DNA of 64,000 nucleotides from Salarias fasciatus (lineage: Eukaryota; Chordata; Actinopteri; Blenniiformes; Blenniidae), in contig NC_043753.1 of the NCBI RefSeq assembly GCF_902148845.1, positions 12,777,843 to 12,841,842 on the forward strand, given 5' to 3'. The notes under the pieces were generated by a model, which had not been told where the DNA came from, did not search any database, and worked only from the letters and a program-made list of their open reading frames with translations. The translations under genes and the position numbers were made by a program. This document shows positions 1 to 12,222 of this stretch, piece by piece (the first letter of the stretch is position 1; each line of letters begins with the position of its first letter).

Positions 1-1150
1 ACAACTTTGCACTGAAAGATCATTTCCTTCAAGACATCCAAAGTAAGTACTAAAATGAACATGTATGTGTTTTAACGTGCATTTTTTCAGTGGTATTTTT
101 GTGTGTGAATAAGTGAGTGGTCTGTTCGTGATGGTTCAAGTGTGTTATTATTATCACATTTATATACAAGTAGTTTCTGGGGATGTATGATCCTATAAAA
201 ACAACCAAACAATGTTTCGATATGTTAATTTAAAGGATTGCTGCTGCTGTCTATCCTGTATATATGCCCACATCCTTTAGATTTACTTGAGGAATTATGT
301 TTTCAGAGTTAAACTAAGGTTAGCCTACCCGTAAGAAACATAAATATACTGCAGTGTACTGGAAAATATCATGCAACTTAGTAGGCAATATAGTCCTATA
401 TATGAGATTTAATATTTATATTTCAAAATATAGACAACCCAAGATGCAGAAATTGTATGATCCATGTCTGTCCTGGGAGTAATGGGATCTTACAGCAGCT
501 GGACCCCTCCCACAGTGACAAGGTTCCAGCTGTTCTAACAACAAAGCTGGCACTGGACAGGAAGTGTGTCACAATGTTATGACCAGGCACAGTCTGGAAC
601 AGCTGAAGCTGTTTGCAAAAATCCTTGCAGAAGGTACACAGAGGGTGCTCCTCGCTCTTGAGCTTTCAAAACCACAATGCAGTTTCATCCCAGGCAAGCA
701 TAAACTCTTAACATAGTTTATTAATGGATGTTGTGTATTAAGCTGTGATTAAGCTGTGTATTAAATACAAAAATCTTTATTTATTATGACACTCGGGTCC
801 TGTTCCAATTTATTTAGAATGGTATACCTCCCTTGTGCTTTGGATAGAAGCATCTGCTGTATGACTGAACATTCTTTTTTGTAATTTTTAATTAGAGAAA
901 TTTTTCATGAATCAATTATCATGAGTCTGCAATTAACACAATCATCACTTCAAGTACCAGGAACTGAAATGAGCGCAGTACGAAAGTGGGATGCTTTGCT
1001 GCCTCTCGGTGGCAGAACAGGTTCATACACACACTCTGCATGTGCTGCCTGAGGCTTTTTGCTCTTCTTTATTAAAACCACACACTTCCGTCATTAGTTC
1101 ACACGCATGATCCGTGACTGAGCTGCGGGAATTAACAGATCAGTGCGCTT
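1..1150. other. Intergenic region upstream of sharpin
   Basis: AT-rich sequence with no convincing exon on either strand and no long open frame. I recognise no repeat family with confidence. The interval probably holds distal promoter sequence or the 3' flank of a neighbour outside the window. Confidence 0.5.
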
Positions 1151-1186
1151 TACAGAGTACTGAGTGAGGTTCATTACTCACGCGGC

Positions 1187-1614
1187 TATTTAAAGGAACA
1201 TAAATATTACAACGACGCACGTCACCTCTTGAGCTGCGCATGCGCACTGGAGAAACTGAAAGCACCTCTCTCAGTCAGCTGTATCAAACTACTACAATAA
1301 CCTTGGTGTCAGGACGGCTTTCTTGTACGGAGTACCACCGAGAGCAGAGCCTGGCCCGTGTGGGATTTAATCCAAGCCAAAGAAGAAGGGACGGAAGTGA
1401 ACAGCACTTTTTTTGTAGTAGTAGTAAGTCTCTCGAAACAGTTGTGAGTCTGTGCGCACTTACTTCCTGTTGACACCGAGGCTGCCTCGACCCGACAACA
1501 ACATACGATGCGAGCGGGGATATAAAAGTGAAATAACTGCCGTGGGACCGGAGGTAAACGGCCGAGCGGACCGCCGGTGCTCGCGTGTGTCTTCTACATG
1601 AGTGTGTGGGGAAC
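1187..1614 (+). promoter_or_regulatory. sharpin promoter and 5' UTR
   Basis: GC-richer stretch just ahead of the first coding exon. It contains a perfect palindrome TGCGCATGCGCA at 1235-1246, which is the consensus of the NRF1 activator, and a TATTTAAAG motif near 1187 that could act as a weak TATA box. A CRE-like ACGTCA half site lies near 1219. The transcription start is not resolvable by eye. The NRF1 site suggests a broadly expressed housekeeping promoter. Confidence 0.6.
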
Positions 1615-4600
1615 ATGTCACTGACTTCGGGCGGCTGGACTCACACCCCGGGCTGCACCCCCGAGCAGCTCGCCGCCCTGCCCAGCCACTATGGGGCCTC
1701 GCAGGCGCAGCTCGGCTGCCACACCGTCCTCATGTCGGTTCGGGTGTCGGTGTGCCATTCCGGTATTCGGCCGCTGTGTCTTCCGGGAGCGGGCGATGAG
1801 TCACTCCGCCTGCAGCTCAGCATGGACCCGGGGAAATCCGGGGAATTCCGGCTGTCGCTCCACGACGGCGGCGGGACGGGCCGGAGTGTGGTGAGTGCAC
1901 GGAGGCAGCAGACTGGAGAACTTCTGGGGTTTTTATAAAAAAAAAATAAATAATAAATAAATAAATAAATAAAAAATCACTGAGAGACTTGCTTCAAAGC
2001 AGAAGGAGCTTCCGCTCAGTGAATGAAAGATTTATAGTTTCCCAAAATAAACTGCATCAAATCAGCTTCCAAAGCTTTCTGGCCTTTCACCAGGGTCAGA
2101 TGTCTCAGGAAAACCCCCTCAGTCCTCAGGCTTCAGGTTTTCTTTCATCCTGTAAACGCAAAACACACTTCAGTCAAATACATTCTGACTTTTTCATTTC
2201 TGTTTAAGGGCCTCATACAACTCTGTTGGATTATAACTGGGCTGGACCACTGTAATAATAAAATAATATCTTTATACAATATACCTGTTATTGGTATGCT
2301 CTAAGAACTTATTTGCTTAAAGAGGCAAAAAAGTACTTCTTAACAATTCAACTAATTGATCAACCTCTCTATGCTGTTATGGTCGAAGTTTCCAGTTCAT
2401 AACAGAGCAAGCAAGAGAGACAGATTAACACACTTGAACATTATGACAGTTTTAGTGTCATTAATTCACCTCACGTGCATGTGTTGGATTGTGGAAGGAA
2501 AGCAAGAATGCATGAGGCAGTTGTAGAATATGCAAACTCAGAAAGAAAGGCCTGGTCTATATTTGAACCCCTGACCTTCTTGTTAGCACTTCAAGCAGTA
2601 ACCACTGTGCAGGCGGTTACATAACTCAAAATTTCCCTTCATTTTTATTCCAAAAGAATACAAGTTCAGTCATTGAATGGACTTTCCACAAAACCTGGAA
2701 TTTCTTAATAAAACATCACTGTAATTCTGTGGACCCAAGATAGATGTGTAAAAAAAACAAACAAAAAAAAAAAGAATGTTCAGGGTTTCTTAGCGCCATC
2801 AATTCAGGTAAGTATGATGATTCATCAAATATTCCATTTATGGCTCATGTATGACATGTTTGACTCCTACTCCAAAAGAGGATCTTATATCAGGGTAAAG
2901 CTAGTTTTTAGGAAGATATCGCATTATAACCCACCCTGTTTCCATAATGTGGAAACACGGAGTGATGCAGGACTTCCTTATTGGGAAGTCACTGTCCATC
3001 TATTGATCATCTGCACAAATTTCCAAGTTTTGTTCATGAGAAAGGGAACCAATAGTGTATTTTTTGACAGTTCATCTCATTGTCAATTCAAACATAACTA
3101 ACTACAATTTATAGTCAGCAGTCAACCTCACCTAACATATGTGTCTTTCAGTAATAGAAGGAAATTCCAGATGAGGAAAGAAACACAGACCCAGGGAGAA
3201 CATGCAAGCTCAGCACAGCAAGGCTGTTTTCAAGTTTCTTTATTTATCAGCATCCAGGCTGTGGGAAAGTTGTATTCAGGTGCAAAATGTGAGGCTTGTG
3301 TTCTTAAAACTTGGGAAGTGCCTACTGTTTATCTTTATGTTTTGTGTCCCCAGTCTCAAAAAGGTTATAATGGTTAGTTTGTGGTGAAAGTGTTAATTTT
3401 AGAGATACGCCAGCTCTCATAACGCTGATAAAGCAGGGATTTAAGATAGATGAAAAATTTAATCAAGCATTGCCACAGCTGTTCACTGCAGTGCCATACA
3501 AATTCATCGCTACTCTTAAAATGAGTCGGAAGGAAAAAAATACACCCTGAATTAGTTTTTTTGTTGTTTACGGACTAAATGATTCTTGTTATGATGCACA
3601 AAGTTGCCGGTGATTCATGTTCTTTCTTTGCTCCCCTCATAATTGCTGTTACTCATTTTCCAGAACATCGCGGAGTTCGATCTGAGGACCGTGAACTATG
3701 AGGTGAAGTCTCCAAAGTGCCACGAGCTGAGTCTGGTGGCGCCTCCGCATGACCGCATCAGCTTCAACTTTCGCTGCGAGCAGGAGGCCCAGGAGTGGGC
3801 AACCGTGGTCATGTCGTCATTAAGCGAAGCACACAGAGGTGAGCGACTCACTGTGTGAAGTACTTGAAACTCTATTAAAAGACAAATCAAGTTTCAGAGC
3901 TGGCATGGACTCATTTTGCCATGCTCCGTGAAATAATTTGTAAATTTGGTGTGACTACAGTTTGACGTATGAATCTCTTTATCTTTTTAAACAATAGAAG
4001 GCTTTCATTCCCACTGTCATCTTTTTTTAACCACTGCAGCATATCTTTGACTCAAAGCCAATTTCACTGTGATCTGTCTGTACTCGTGTAATAGCAGAGT
4101 CAGTGAGTATGTCTTCTGCTCATCCATCCTCTGTAAGGCCTGATCCCAGTCATGTTAGTGAGGCTCACTATAGGTGTAGGCAGAGTTCGTACTGACATCA
4201 GTCCATCATGAAGCAAACACAGAGGGACACACACACTCCCTTTCACATCTATGTACCAATTAATGTTAATTTGGGACAAAACTGGACTATTTGGAAAAAG
4301 GGGAACATGCAAACTCTACCAAAAAACTGTATAATTATTATATACGATCAAGAGTACCACCCAATATCAGAGCAAGGAAGGCAATGACTGGAGTGGTGAA
4401 TGTGTTTTGTTTGTTTTTTGTTGTTGTTGTTGTCGTTGTCTTATTCAATCGAGCTTCTTGTCTTGGCAGCTGCCCCTCCAGACGCTGACAGACAGCAGGC
4501 GCCCGATGGACTCCATCTCCAGAACACCATGGCTCTGCAGCGAACAGGTGTGTGAGTGAGGTGTATGACTGTCGGAGTGTGTGGAGATGTGAACTGGACT

Positions 4601-7205
4601 GATTTCTGCTTTTTCAGCTCTGATCGTGCAGTTTTGTCAGTTATTCCATTGTAACGTGTCAAATTAAATGTTTCAAGCTTTTGTGTGCTCATGTGTGTAT
4701 TTTTCTTCTACAGAGGAAACGTGCATCGAGCTGACCCGGGCCATCGAGGCCGGCGACATGCAGTCTGCTTCAGTCTTTGCTGCCACTCTAGCCCGTCAGC
4801 ACGCAGCACTGAAGATCCAGCCCTCCGTCAAAGACTATGAAGACACTGAAATTAAGTGGGGAACGCTTCACTCCTGTTTATTCACGTTTATAATTAAAAG
4901 CTTACATTAAAAAAAATGATGTTCCATTTTTCTGCTTCTGTCAAACAGCTTGACTGTTGTGGTGGAGGATTTTTCCACATCCTGTTGTGTCACTGTGAAA
5001 GTTTTCCCACACATGACTACTGCGTCCTTAAAAGAGCAGGTTCAGTTTTTTAATAATTTTTTTAGCTCACATATTATTTCGCCTTGCCTTTGTTTTTTAA
5101 TCTTTGCTGACATTGTTTTGCAGATGTTTCTAGAGTATGGCTTCCACCCCCGGGTGCAGCGCTGGGTGATTGGCCAGTGCTTGTGCACCGACCAGCGCTC
5201 CCTCGCCTCCTATGGCGTGCGCCAGGACGGCGACACGGCCTTCCTTTACCTCTTGTCGGCCCGGCACGCTCGCTTGACGCGCCAAGCCCTCCAGCACGAT
5301 GAAGAAAGAGCCCTCCTCCTCAGCCCTCCGGCTCTGCCTTCTCCAAACCCTTCAGTTTCTGTTCCTTCTCTGAACGGCCCTGCTTCTCAGGACCAGCGGC
5401 CTTACACCACACTTCCCTCCAGACTCCACACCAGCAGCAACTCTGGTAAGAGCAGCGTAAATGTGGTTTTCCACAGTTTGAATCACGAACACGGTATAAA
5501 AATGAACATCACGTTTTTGATGCAACAATTTCCAACTTTATTCAGACTGTATTGACTCTGTGTGGTGATAATCTGAAAAAGGCTAAGCTTTCCTGCCAAA
5601 TGTTATAGTGCAACAGAAAGAGCATCATTGTTTCCTGAAAAGAGAACAGTATTAGTAGAACATATCTTTAGACTATAACCTCAAATAGGAACCAGTTACT
5701 TCCGTTCTACTGTTTCGAGGCATATGGCTTCAAAACATAACTGAACACTTTTATTTATGTTGCTGTAAATGTAAGGAGATCGCTGCTCCTGTGTGATATT
5801 CTATAGAAATGAGTTGCGTCAAGCAAAATCCAAAATCACCCCATTAAAATAAACTTTTTCCCCTTTGACAGTTTGTTAATAATTAATATTCTCCTGCCGT
5901 CTACATATAACAGATATATCTTATTGAAAAAACCTCTTGTATGAATATTTTTATCTGGTTTTCCAGTTGGATGAAGGTTAAAGCAGCTCTGTTGGGTGAG
6001 AGTTCTCCTCTCGTGGCCTGTGAAAGGCTGTCACACCACAGCAGTGTGGCCACTGTGGTTCCTCTTCCACAGCAACGACCTGAAATTACTAAAAACATTA
6101 CAGAAACAAACAGCAACCACTGGCAGGTGATGGTTCAGGAGCATCTAAAAAAATGAATATCATTGAAAATCTGATTGACTTTTTTTTTTTTTCCCCTCAC
6201 TTCTAACATATGTTTAAATGTGATAGCTATGGGATCTGGTTAAAAAATAAGGAAACACGTCTAATCTTATTAAGTTTTCTAATGTTTTGAGATACTTTGT
6301 TTGTTTTTTTTTTAACTTTATATAATTTTAAAGGGGAAGACATAAAAATTAACAATCAGCGTATTGTCCCCATAGTTGCTTCAGGTGGGCCGGAGAGACA
6401 AAACGCATTTGAGATCAGGGATCTCATCAACCTGGAGATGCCTCAACTCAGTGAAGCACTCAGCGCCAAGCCAGCCTCGCCTCAGGTAAACGCACAAGAG
6501 CCGCTCTGGTGGTAATCTGATTACAACCTGATCAAGTTACTCTCCATTCCCACTCTGCAGTGAGACGGAGGTTCCGTGTGGTCAGTCATGTATTTGGGAG
6601 TTAAATAGAAACTAGAACTAAAGCTAACCTGTTTTCTAGGGTTGGCCATGTCCTTCTTGCACATTCATTAACAAACCGACTCGGCCGGGCTGCGAGATCT
6701 GCAGCACCAACCGCCCCGACAGCTACGTTATCCCCGGAGGATACCGACCTGACGCACTGGAGCTCAGACGAATCCAGCAGGAGAAGGAGGCCATGAGACA
6801 GTATCAGCAGGTACAAAACAAATCCATTCAGAAGCGCTCACAGTTCTGCATGTGTATTTATCCATCTACATGCATGTAACAGCACCATATTTTTTCACAC
6901 AAAACAAACGCTGGAGACATCACATTTAGTGTCAGATGTATTCAATACTTTCACAGAATCTGGCCTGGAACTTTTTTTTTTTAATCCAAATTGAGCAAAA
7001 AATAAGGAAATACGAAGTGAATTGACAGCTGACATTTCCATCTAAATTTTCAGACTCTCTCAGGTTGACTCTCTTCTCTTCTGTCTCTGTTTTTTTGAAG
7101 GAGAAAGGGAGAAGAGATGTGCTGAGGAGTGCTGGCCATCAAAACAACTCACTCCTGTCTAACCTGGACCTGAACCCCTGAGCTCACACACACACACACA
7201 CGCAG

Positions 7206-7267
<62 letters not shown>

Positions 7268-9443
7268 CAACTTGCCATTTGCACCAACACTTTTTCTTGA
7301 TATAATAAAGTTAATGTTGCAAGCCGAACACACACGCTCATTTGAAAAGTATTCCCTTTTGCTGTTGAATCCGCCCTGTAGGGAATAAAGAGGTCGTTTG
7401 AATTGCACTGTTTGCACTGATGCCGAGTTTATTTCTTATTTTTAGCCAAATAAGAAAGCGGTGGCAAGTTTGCAACCATGTTTCCTACGGTAGTGTAGGA
7501 AGTGTATAAACCAAGCATGCTGTCATTGGCAAGCGAGTTTAAAAGAATCTGTCAAATGTCTTTATTCTATCATGATCCCGATCACATACCTTGTTCTCGT
7601 TCATCGTGGAGGGCTGTTTAAATCTTCTCTATATATTGACCATCCAGATAAATGATCATGGTCAGTGTGGACTTTCTGATTTCCTGTGACTTTTGTCTCT
7701 AAATTGAATGTACAAATGAAAAATTTTGCACTGTGAGTGTAAATACTCTGTGAAATGAATGACAATAAAGTATTATGCAGTAAGTGTTTCTGTGTGTGTA
7801 CGGATGAGTTCTACAGTTTCGGGCTCATAACAGAGATGGCGAGTTTACAAAACATGTGTTTAACCCTTCGCTCCCATCCTTCCACAACGCCGCTTCTTCT
7901 CCCAGGTGAGGGAAAACGAGCGGCGGGAGAACTTTGCCCGTCTGGTGATGATGGACGGGCAGGACCTGGTGCCGAACCCCGAGCCCGTGGACTGCAGGAT
8001 CTGCTATGTGGACCTGCAGCCAGGAGAGGGTGTGCTACTGAGGGAGTGTCTCCACTGTTTCTGCAAGTGAGTCTGAGAATGGAGGAAGAAGAGATTTAGA
8101 GATGGTGTTTGCATTGTAGCGTGATGACTGAGGATGTTTTCCTGTGCCTGCCCAGAGAGTGTTTACGCTCGGTGATCATGCTGAGCGAGGAGCCAGAGGT
8201 GTCCTGTCCCTACAGAGATGACACGTACTCGTGTGCCCGCTCCCTGCAGGAGAGGGAGATCAGAGCTGTGAGTCCCAGCCAGCAGACTCCTCTTTTGTCA
8301 CGCCAGAACAGCAGAACCCAGGCACAATGCTCTCGTTCTTTTCTCCTTCGCAGCTGGTGCCGGCAGAGGAGTACGAGCGCTGGCTGCAGAGAGGCCTCTC
8401 TGTGGCAGAGTCCCGGTGTGAGGGCAGCTATCACTGCGCAACTCCAGACTGTCTGGGCTGGTGTGTGTATGAGGACACCGTTAACGTCTTCCACTGCCCT
8501 GTCTGTAGGAAACACAACTGCCTCATCTGCAAGGTACAAACCCCTTGTCAACATTAGCTTGAGCTGTATAGTTATATATGAGTTATTGGCAACAACCACT
8601 GTTGCTACGTTCAGATTTACTCATAAATACTTGAGTGGATATTTGTACAATGCTCTAATTATGCAATCACTAAGTGTAAACGAATGTCAAGACTACAGTG
8701 CTAGAATTTCAGACTTTTGAACAAACTATGAAACCTATTTCTTTCCAGTCTATCCACGAGGGAATGAACTGTAAACAATACCAAGATGATCTTGCAGCTC
8801 GTGCTATAAATGACTCTGCAGCCAGGAGGACCACACATCTATTGAAGGCAAGCTGGATGATAGAAATGCATGTATTGTATTTCTCTGATGAATGATGATA
8901 TCCGTACACTGTTTCTGGACAGCTCGTTGGTTTGTAGTTGTAATCTATGCATCTGTGTCGATATGCAGTGTTTCATGTGTTCCATTTGCTTCCAGGGAAA
9001 ACTGACCTCTCATGTTTTATCTCATGTTCTCGCTTGAATTCATTTTCTGTGTCACAAACAGACTCTTGTGCAGTCGGGGGAGGCCATGCATTGTCCGCAG
9101 TGTGGCATCATCGTGCAGAAGAGGGACGGATGTGACTGGCTGCGCTGCACCGTCTGTCACACTGAAATCTGCTGGGTGACCAGAGGGCCCCGCTGGGGGC
9201 CGGGGGTAAGAAGCCTGTCCTTTTTTTTTTTATTATGTTATAATGCAACTATTTCACTCTGGTTTTAGAACATGTAATCAACAAACACTGCGGCTTTACC
9301 CACTGAACCCCAGAATGCCAGCGTGCAGGTCACTCTTTTAAATCTTGCTTTTCTTTCTAAAGGGACCCGGAGACACGAGCGGAGGATGCCGCTGCAACGT
9401 CAACAAACAGAAGTGTCACCCTAAATGTCAGAACTGCCACTAA
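1615..9443 (+). CDS. sharpin: SHARPIN-like LUBAC subunit with a full RBR ubiquitin-ligase module (PH-UBL-NZF-RING1-IBR-RING2)
   Basis: Spliced 14-exon gene, 710 codons by my phasing: 1615-1890, 3664-3838, 4470-4547, 4714-4855, 4949-5039, 5124-5445, 6385-6485, 6640-6810, 7906-8066, 8156-8267, 8354-8533, 8749-8847, 9062-9205, 9363-9443. Exons 1-2 resemble the SHARPIN PH-like dimerisation domain ([27 protein letters not shown]). Exons 4-6 hold the UBL that binds HOIP ([23 protein letters not shown]). Exon 8 is the NZF ubiquitin-binding finger ([18 protein letters not shown]). Exons 9-14 form a complete RBR with the catalytic-position Cys in [10 protein letters not shown] and the HOIL-1L-like tail ending CHPKCQNCH. 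Mammalian SHARPIN (387 aa) lacks the RBR and mammalian HOIL-1L (510 aa) lacks the PH domain. Best SHARPIN similarity lies in the UBL, and the neighbour OPLAH matches human SHARPIN synteny, so I prefer sharpin over rbck1. The intron after 8847 uses a GC donor. Confidence 0.9.
2546..2625 (-). repeat. tRNA-derived SINE head remnant
   Basis: Inside sharpin intron 1. The stretch reads, in reverse, like the tRNA-related head of the common fish SINEs: a degenerate B box (rc of TTTGAACCCCTGACC) followed by the 'gtggtta..gct' type A-box region (rc of AACCACTGTGCAGG). The body and tail are missing, so this is an old fragment. Confidence 0.5.
4110..4325 (-). repeat. Degenerate interspersed repeat (fish SINE/MITE-type tail)
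   Basis: Between sharpin exons 2 and 3. It contains phrases typical of dispersed fish repeats, such as CTCATCCATCCTCTGTAAGG and GGGGAACATGCAAACTC, and has no coding potential. Family assignment is from memory of similar repeats and is uncertain. Confidence 0.45.
7101..7181 (+). CDS. sharpin: Alternative terminal exon of sharpin (short, RBR-less isoform)
   Basis: Lies in the intron between the NZF exon (ending 6810) and the first RBR exon (starting 7906). A polypyrimidine tract and AAG acceptor end at 7100. The exon continues the reading frame in phase 0, adds 26 residues beginning [12 protein letters not shown] and ending LDLNP, and stops with TGA at 7179-7181. AATAAA poly(A) signals follow at 7304, 7384 and 7764. 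The product would be 478 residues (PH-UBL-NZF only), the architecture of mammalian SHARPIN. Rodent RBCK1 is known to make an RBR-less splice form (RBCK2), so this type of switch has a family precedent. Use of the exon is inferred, not shown. Confidence 0.6.
   Translation, partial: EKGRRDVLRSAGHQNNSLLSNLDLNP
7185..7264. repeat. (CA)n microsatellite
   Basis: Dinucleotide array interrupted by CGCAGGCG at 7201-7208. It starts immediately after the stop codon of the alternative sharpin terminal exon, so it would lie in that isoform's 3' UTR. Confidence 0.95.
7304..7309 (+). terminator. Poly(A) signal AATAAA for the short sharpin isoform
   Basis: Canonical hexamer 123 bases after the alternative stop codon. 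Further AATAAA copies stand at 7384 and 7764, before the next coding exon at 7906. Their clustering inside an intron is what supports a real terminal exon. Confidence 0.5.
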
Positions 9444-10022
9444 ATGTAAGGAGTGAGCACACTGTTCATCAGGGTAAAAACTTAAAAAAAAAAAAAAAAA
9501 AAAAAACAAAGAAACAAAAACTACCCTTAATTAACAGGCACAAGATGATTAAAAGCTAATAATCAAGGTGTGTTTTGGACACATTTACAACAAAGCTGCT
9601 TGTGTAGGATTTATACTTAAATTGCACACCCTGTCTTAAAACTGGAGCACTCTTATTTCCATCTCAGCAAATGTCTCACCATCACTTACACCACAGGAAT
9701 TTTTTGCCACAATCAGAATAATAACACAGGCATAGTTTTGGCCTTGAACTGTTACAACATCAGACTGTTATGATAATAATAAATGAGGTTGGAAGTATGC
9801 AGGAGAAAAGTATTACTTTGGAATTCACATGGTGCCTTTTTTTTTTATTAGGATTGCACTGCAGATGTAGCAATACGGGTGTGTTATTTTCTGTTTCACT
9901 AGTTACATGTTACTAGTTAACTTTACGTTAAACCGACGTGGCCTTATTCTGCTGCACAAGAGGCGTTGCAGGGTGTTCAGCTTTACTGGAAAATGTGATT
10001 AAATGGTTTTATCCTTGAAATG

Positions 10023-10055
<33 letters not shown>

Positions 10056-10660
10056 TGCATAGCTCAACTAAATGTGTGAAGCTATTTGTTTTTGTGTCTG
10101 ATAGTCTGGCTGCATGTGTGAAAAGTTACCAAAGAGGTTTGGAATAAACTGAGGATCTGAGTGTTAATGTGATTTTTTTTTTTTTTTTTTTTTTGAAGCA
10201 GTTGTTTAAACACTTGAGAGGGAACCAGGTTGTTTGCATTGTGTTTATCAGTCACGTGTTTCTGTATTTGAAGAAACGCAGACGTCACAGAGGTAGTGTT
10301 TATACTGCACCCCTGACCAGCTGAGTATTGTACAAGGACTTTCCCGAAGAAGGTTAAAGTGTGTTGGTTGATATTCAAATATTAATTGTAATTTAATTGC
10401 ATTAAAAGAGGTTGAACATATTTAGTCAATACACATATATTGGAGAACTTACATGAAATATGTGATATCATTCAACATATTTAATATATTTTAAATAGTA
10501 TTTTTGTGGATGCATGAATACAGTCCATTCACCAGTATAAACATAAGCCTAACTCCTCAATACACTACTGCCCAGAACTGACAATGACTTGGTCCTCACT
10601 GTTCTTTGTGTTTGAATATCAGCTCTGTGTGGCTGTACTGTTGTGCCTTAATTATAATAA
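9444..10660 (+). other. sharpin 3' UTR and downstream flank with homopolymer tracts
   Basis: Follows the TAA stop at 9441-9443. It holds an A tract near 9484-9506, T tracts near 10023-10054 and 10172-10194, and candidate poly(A) signals AATAAA at 9778 and 10143. I see no gene. The true cleavage site is unclear. Confidence 0.5.
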
Positions 10661-10929
10661 ATACATTTCAAGCTGCTTTGTGTCTACTTCCTTTTTGTAT
10701 TAACAAAAAAAAAAGACATTTTATAGTATATATTGCAGAGCTGATGCTGATATGATATCTTGCGGTCATGAAATTTGTTTCATTAACCACTATAAATACA
10801 TTTGAGAATATTAACTTTATGTAATTGTAAGTAAGTAAGTAGTTGCGTCTTTATGTTTTGTGACATTTGTGATGTATTTGAGCTGCTCCTTCCCTCTGAC
10901 AGACTCACTCCTCCACATTGTGCACATTG

Positions 10930-11170
10930 TGTTACGGATTCAGGCGGGGCCGCTCGAATTACACACCCCGCGCTCCAGCCTCCGGCCGGGGAGGGCGGGG
11001 TTTTGAAAAGAAACGGACAGCTGCACGGACAGACGGCTCGTATTTCTCCCGATGGGTTTTCGCGCAGCGGTGAGGCAGGGCGGAATAGAGAGGGGAGGAG
11101 GATCCAACCGACGGCGGATTATCAAAGATTAGCACGCCGCCACGGCAGCAGTCAGCGGCGGCGGAGCGTG
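10930..11170 (+). promoter_or_regulatory. oplah CpG-rich promoter and non-coding first exon
   Basis: Sharp rise in GC and CpG content in an AT-rich setting, ending in a strong splice donor (GCGTG|GTGAGT, intron from 11171). No start codon leads into a long frame, so this is probably the untranslated first exon. It would splice to the exon carrying the ATG at 12223, using an acceptor ending at 12186 or 12008. Confidence 0.6.
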
Positions 11171-12222
11171 GTGAGTACAGCCGTCCTCCCTCCGGGTCTC
11201 ACTCTGCTCTTCGCGGCTGCGCCTTTCAGCAGGATCACCTCGAAATATTCCAGCTCCGCGTCGGTGCATGTGCATCGAGCATGTGCAGCTTTGTCCGGTG
11301 TTTACTGTCGCTACCTGCTAACATACCCCATTTATTCCAAGCCCGTGTGCATTTCTCTGAGTAGCAGGCGGTGTCGGGGATTTTCCTGCAGATTCCTGAG
11401 GGATTTACGTGTTTTGCTGTATTCCAGTTGCTGCTTTTCTTATAAACCTTATTCTGCATTTATTTAATTATGAATGCTGCATCCTGTCATCTGAATGAAC
11501 CTAAATGTAATATCATGCACTTGATTCAACAACTAATCTGTATTCTTATTGTTTTTATTATTCTAAATGGTTGATTAAATTAAAATAAAAAAAATCAATT
11601 TTAAATTAACAAGACATAAAAGTCGTGTTAAAAACAGATTAAGTACAATTTGAAAGCCATTAAAGTATTAAGAAAAAATCTCAAAGACTAAGGCAACTTA
11701 AAAATGAATAAACACAATTAATAAGGGAAGGCATTACATGTTAAAACTCAGCTGTGATGAAATTAAAGAAACATAAAATATAAGTGAAACTTACCAGCCT
11801 GATAAAGGGATGTTAAAAATAGATCAAACAGAATCTGACAAAAAAGTATTCAAAAGACAAATCTAATTTTGGATGCCAGATGAGGCAGAATGGAAAAAAA
11901 AAAGTAAAATACAATAAAATGTCCCAACAGAAACATTTCAGTTCAATAAATTAAAAATGGAAGCTAAATTGAATTTTTTAATTGTGATATATTTTTTTCC
12001 CTTTTCAGCCCTGCAGTTCCCTAAACTGGAAGCAGTCTGCATCTGATATTAAAATATAAACCTGCTGTCTAACTGAAATTGATGCACTGTATTCATTTGC
12101 ATGACTGAGGAGTGTTTCTGTCCAGTCGGTGCTTCTCCGCTGTTATCAGCACGGCGATATAAACCGACTCTCTTCACTCCTCTCAGCCACAGACTCAGAA
12201 GCACATCTTTCCTGTCCTAACC

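Noticed and set aside
1615-9443. Naming the first gene rbck1 because of its HOIL-1L-type RBR
   Set aside because: The N-terminal domain and the UBL read more like SHARPIN, and the neighbour is oplah as at human SHARPIN. The RBR alone does not decide orthology.
10940-11467. Open frames on both strands in the oplah CpG-rich region
   Set aside because: GC-rich DNA yields long chance frames. No domain is recognisable, and the block ends in a donor consistent with a non-coding first exon.
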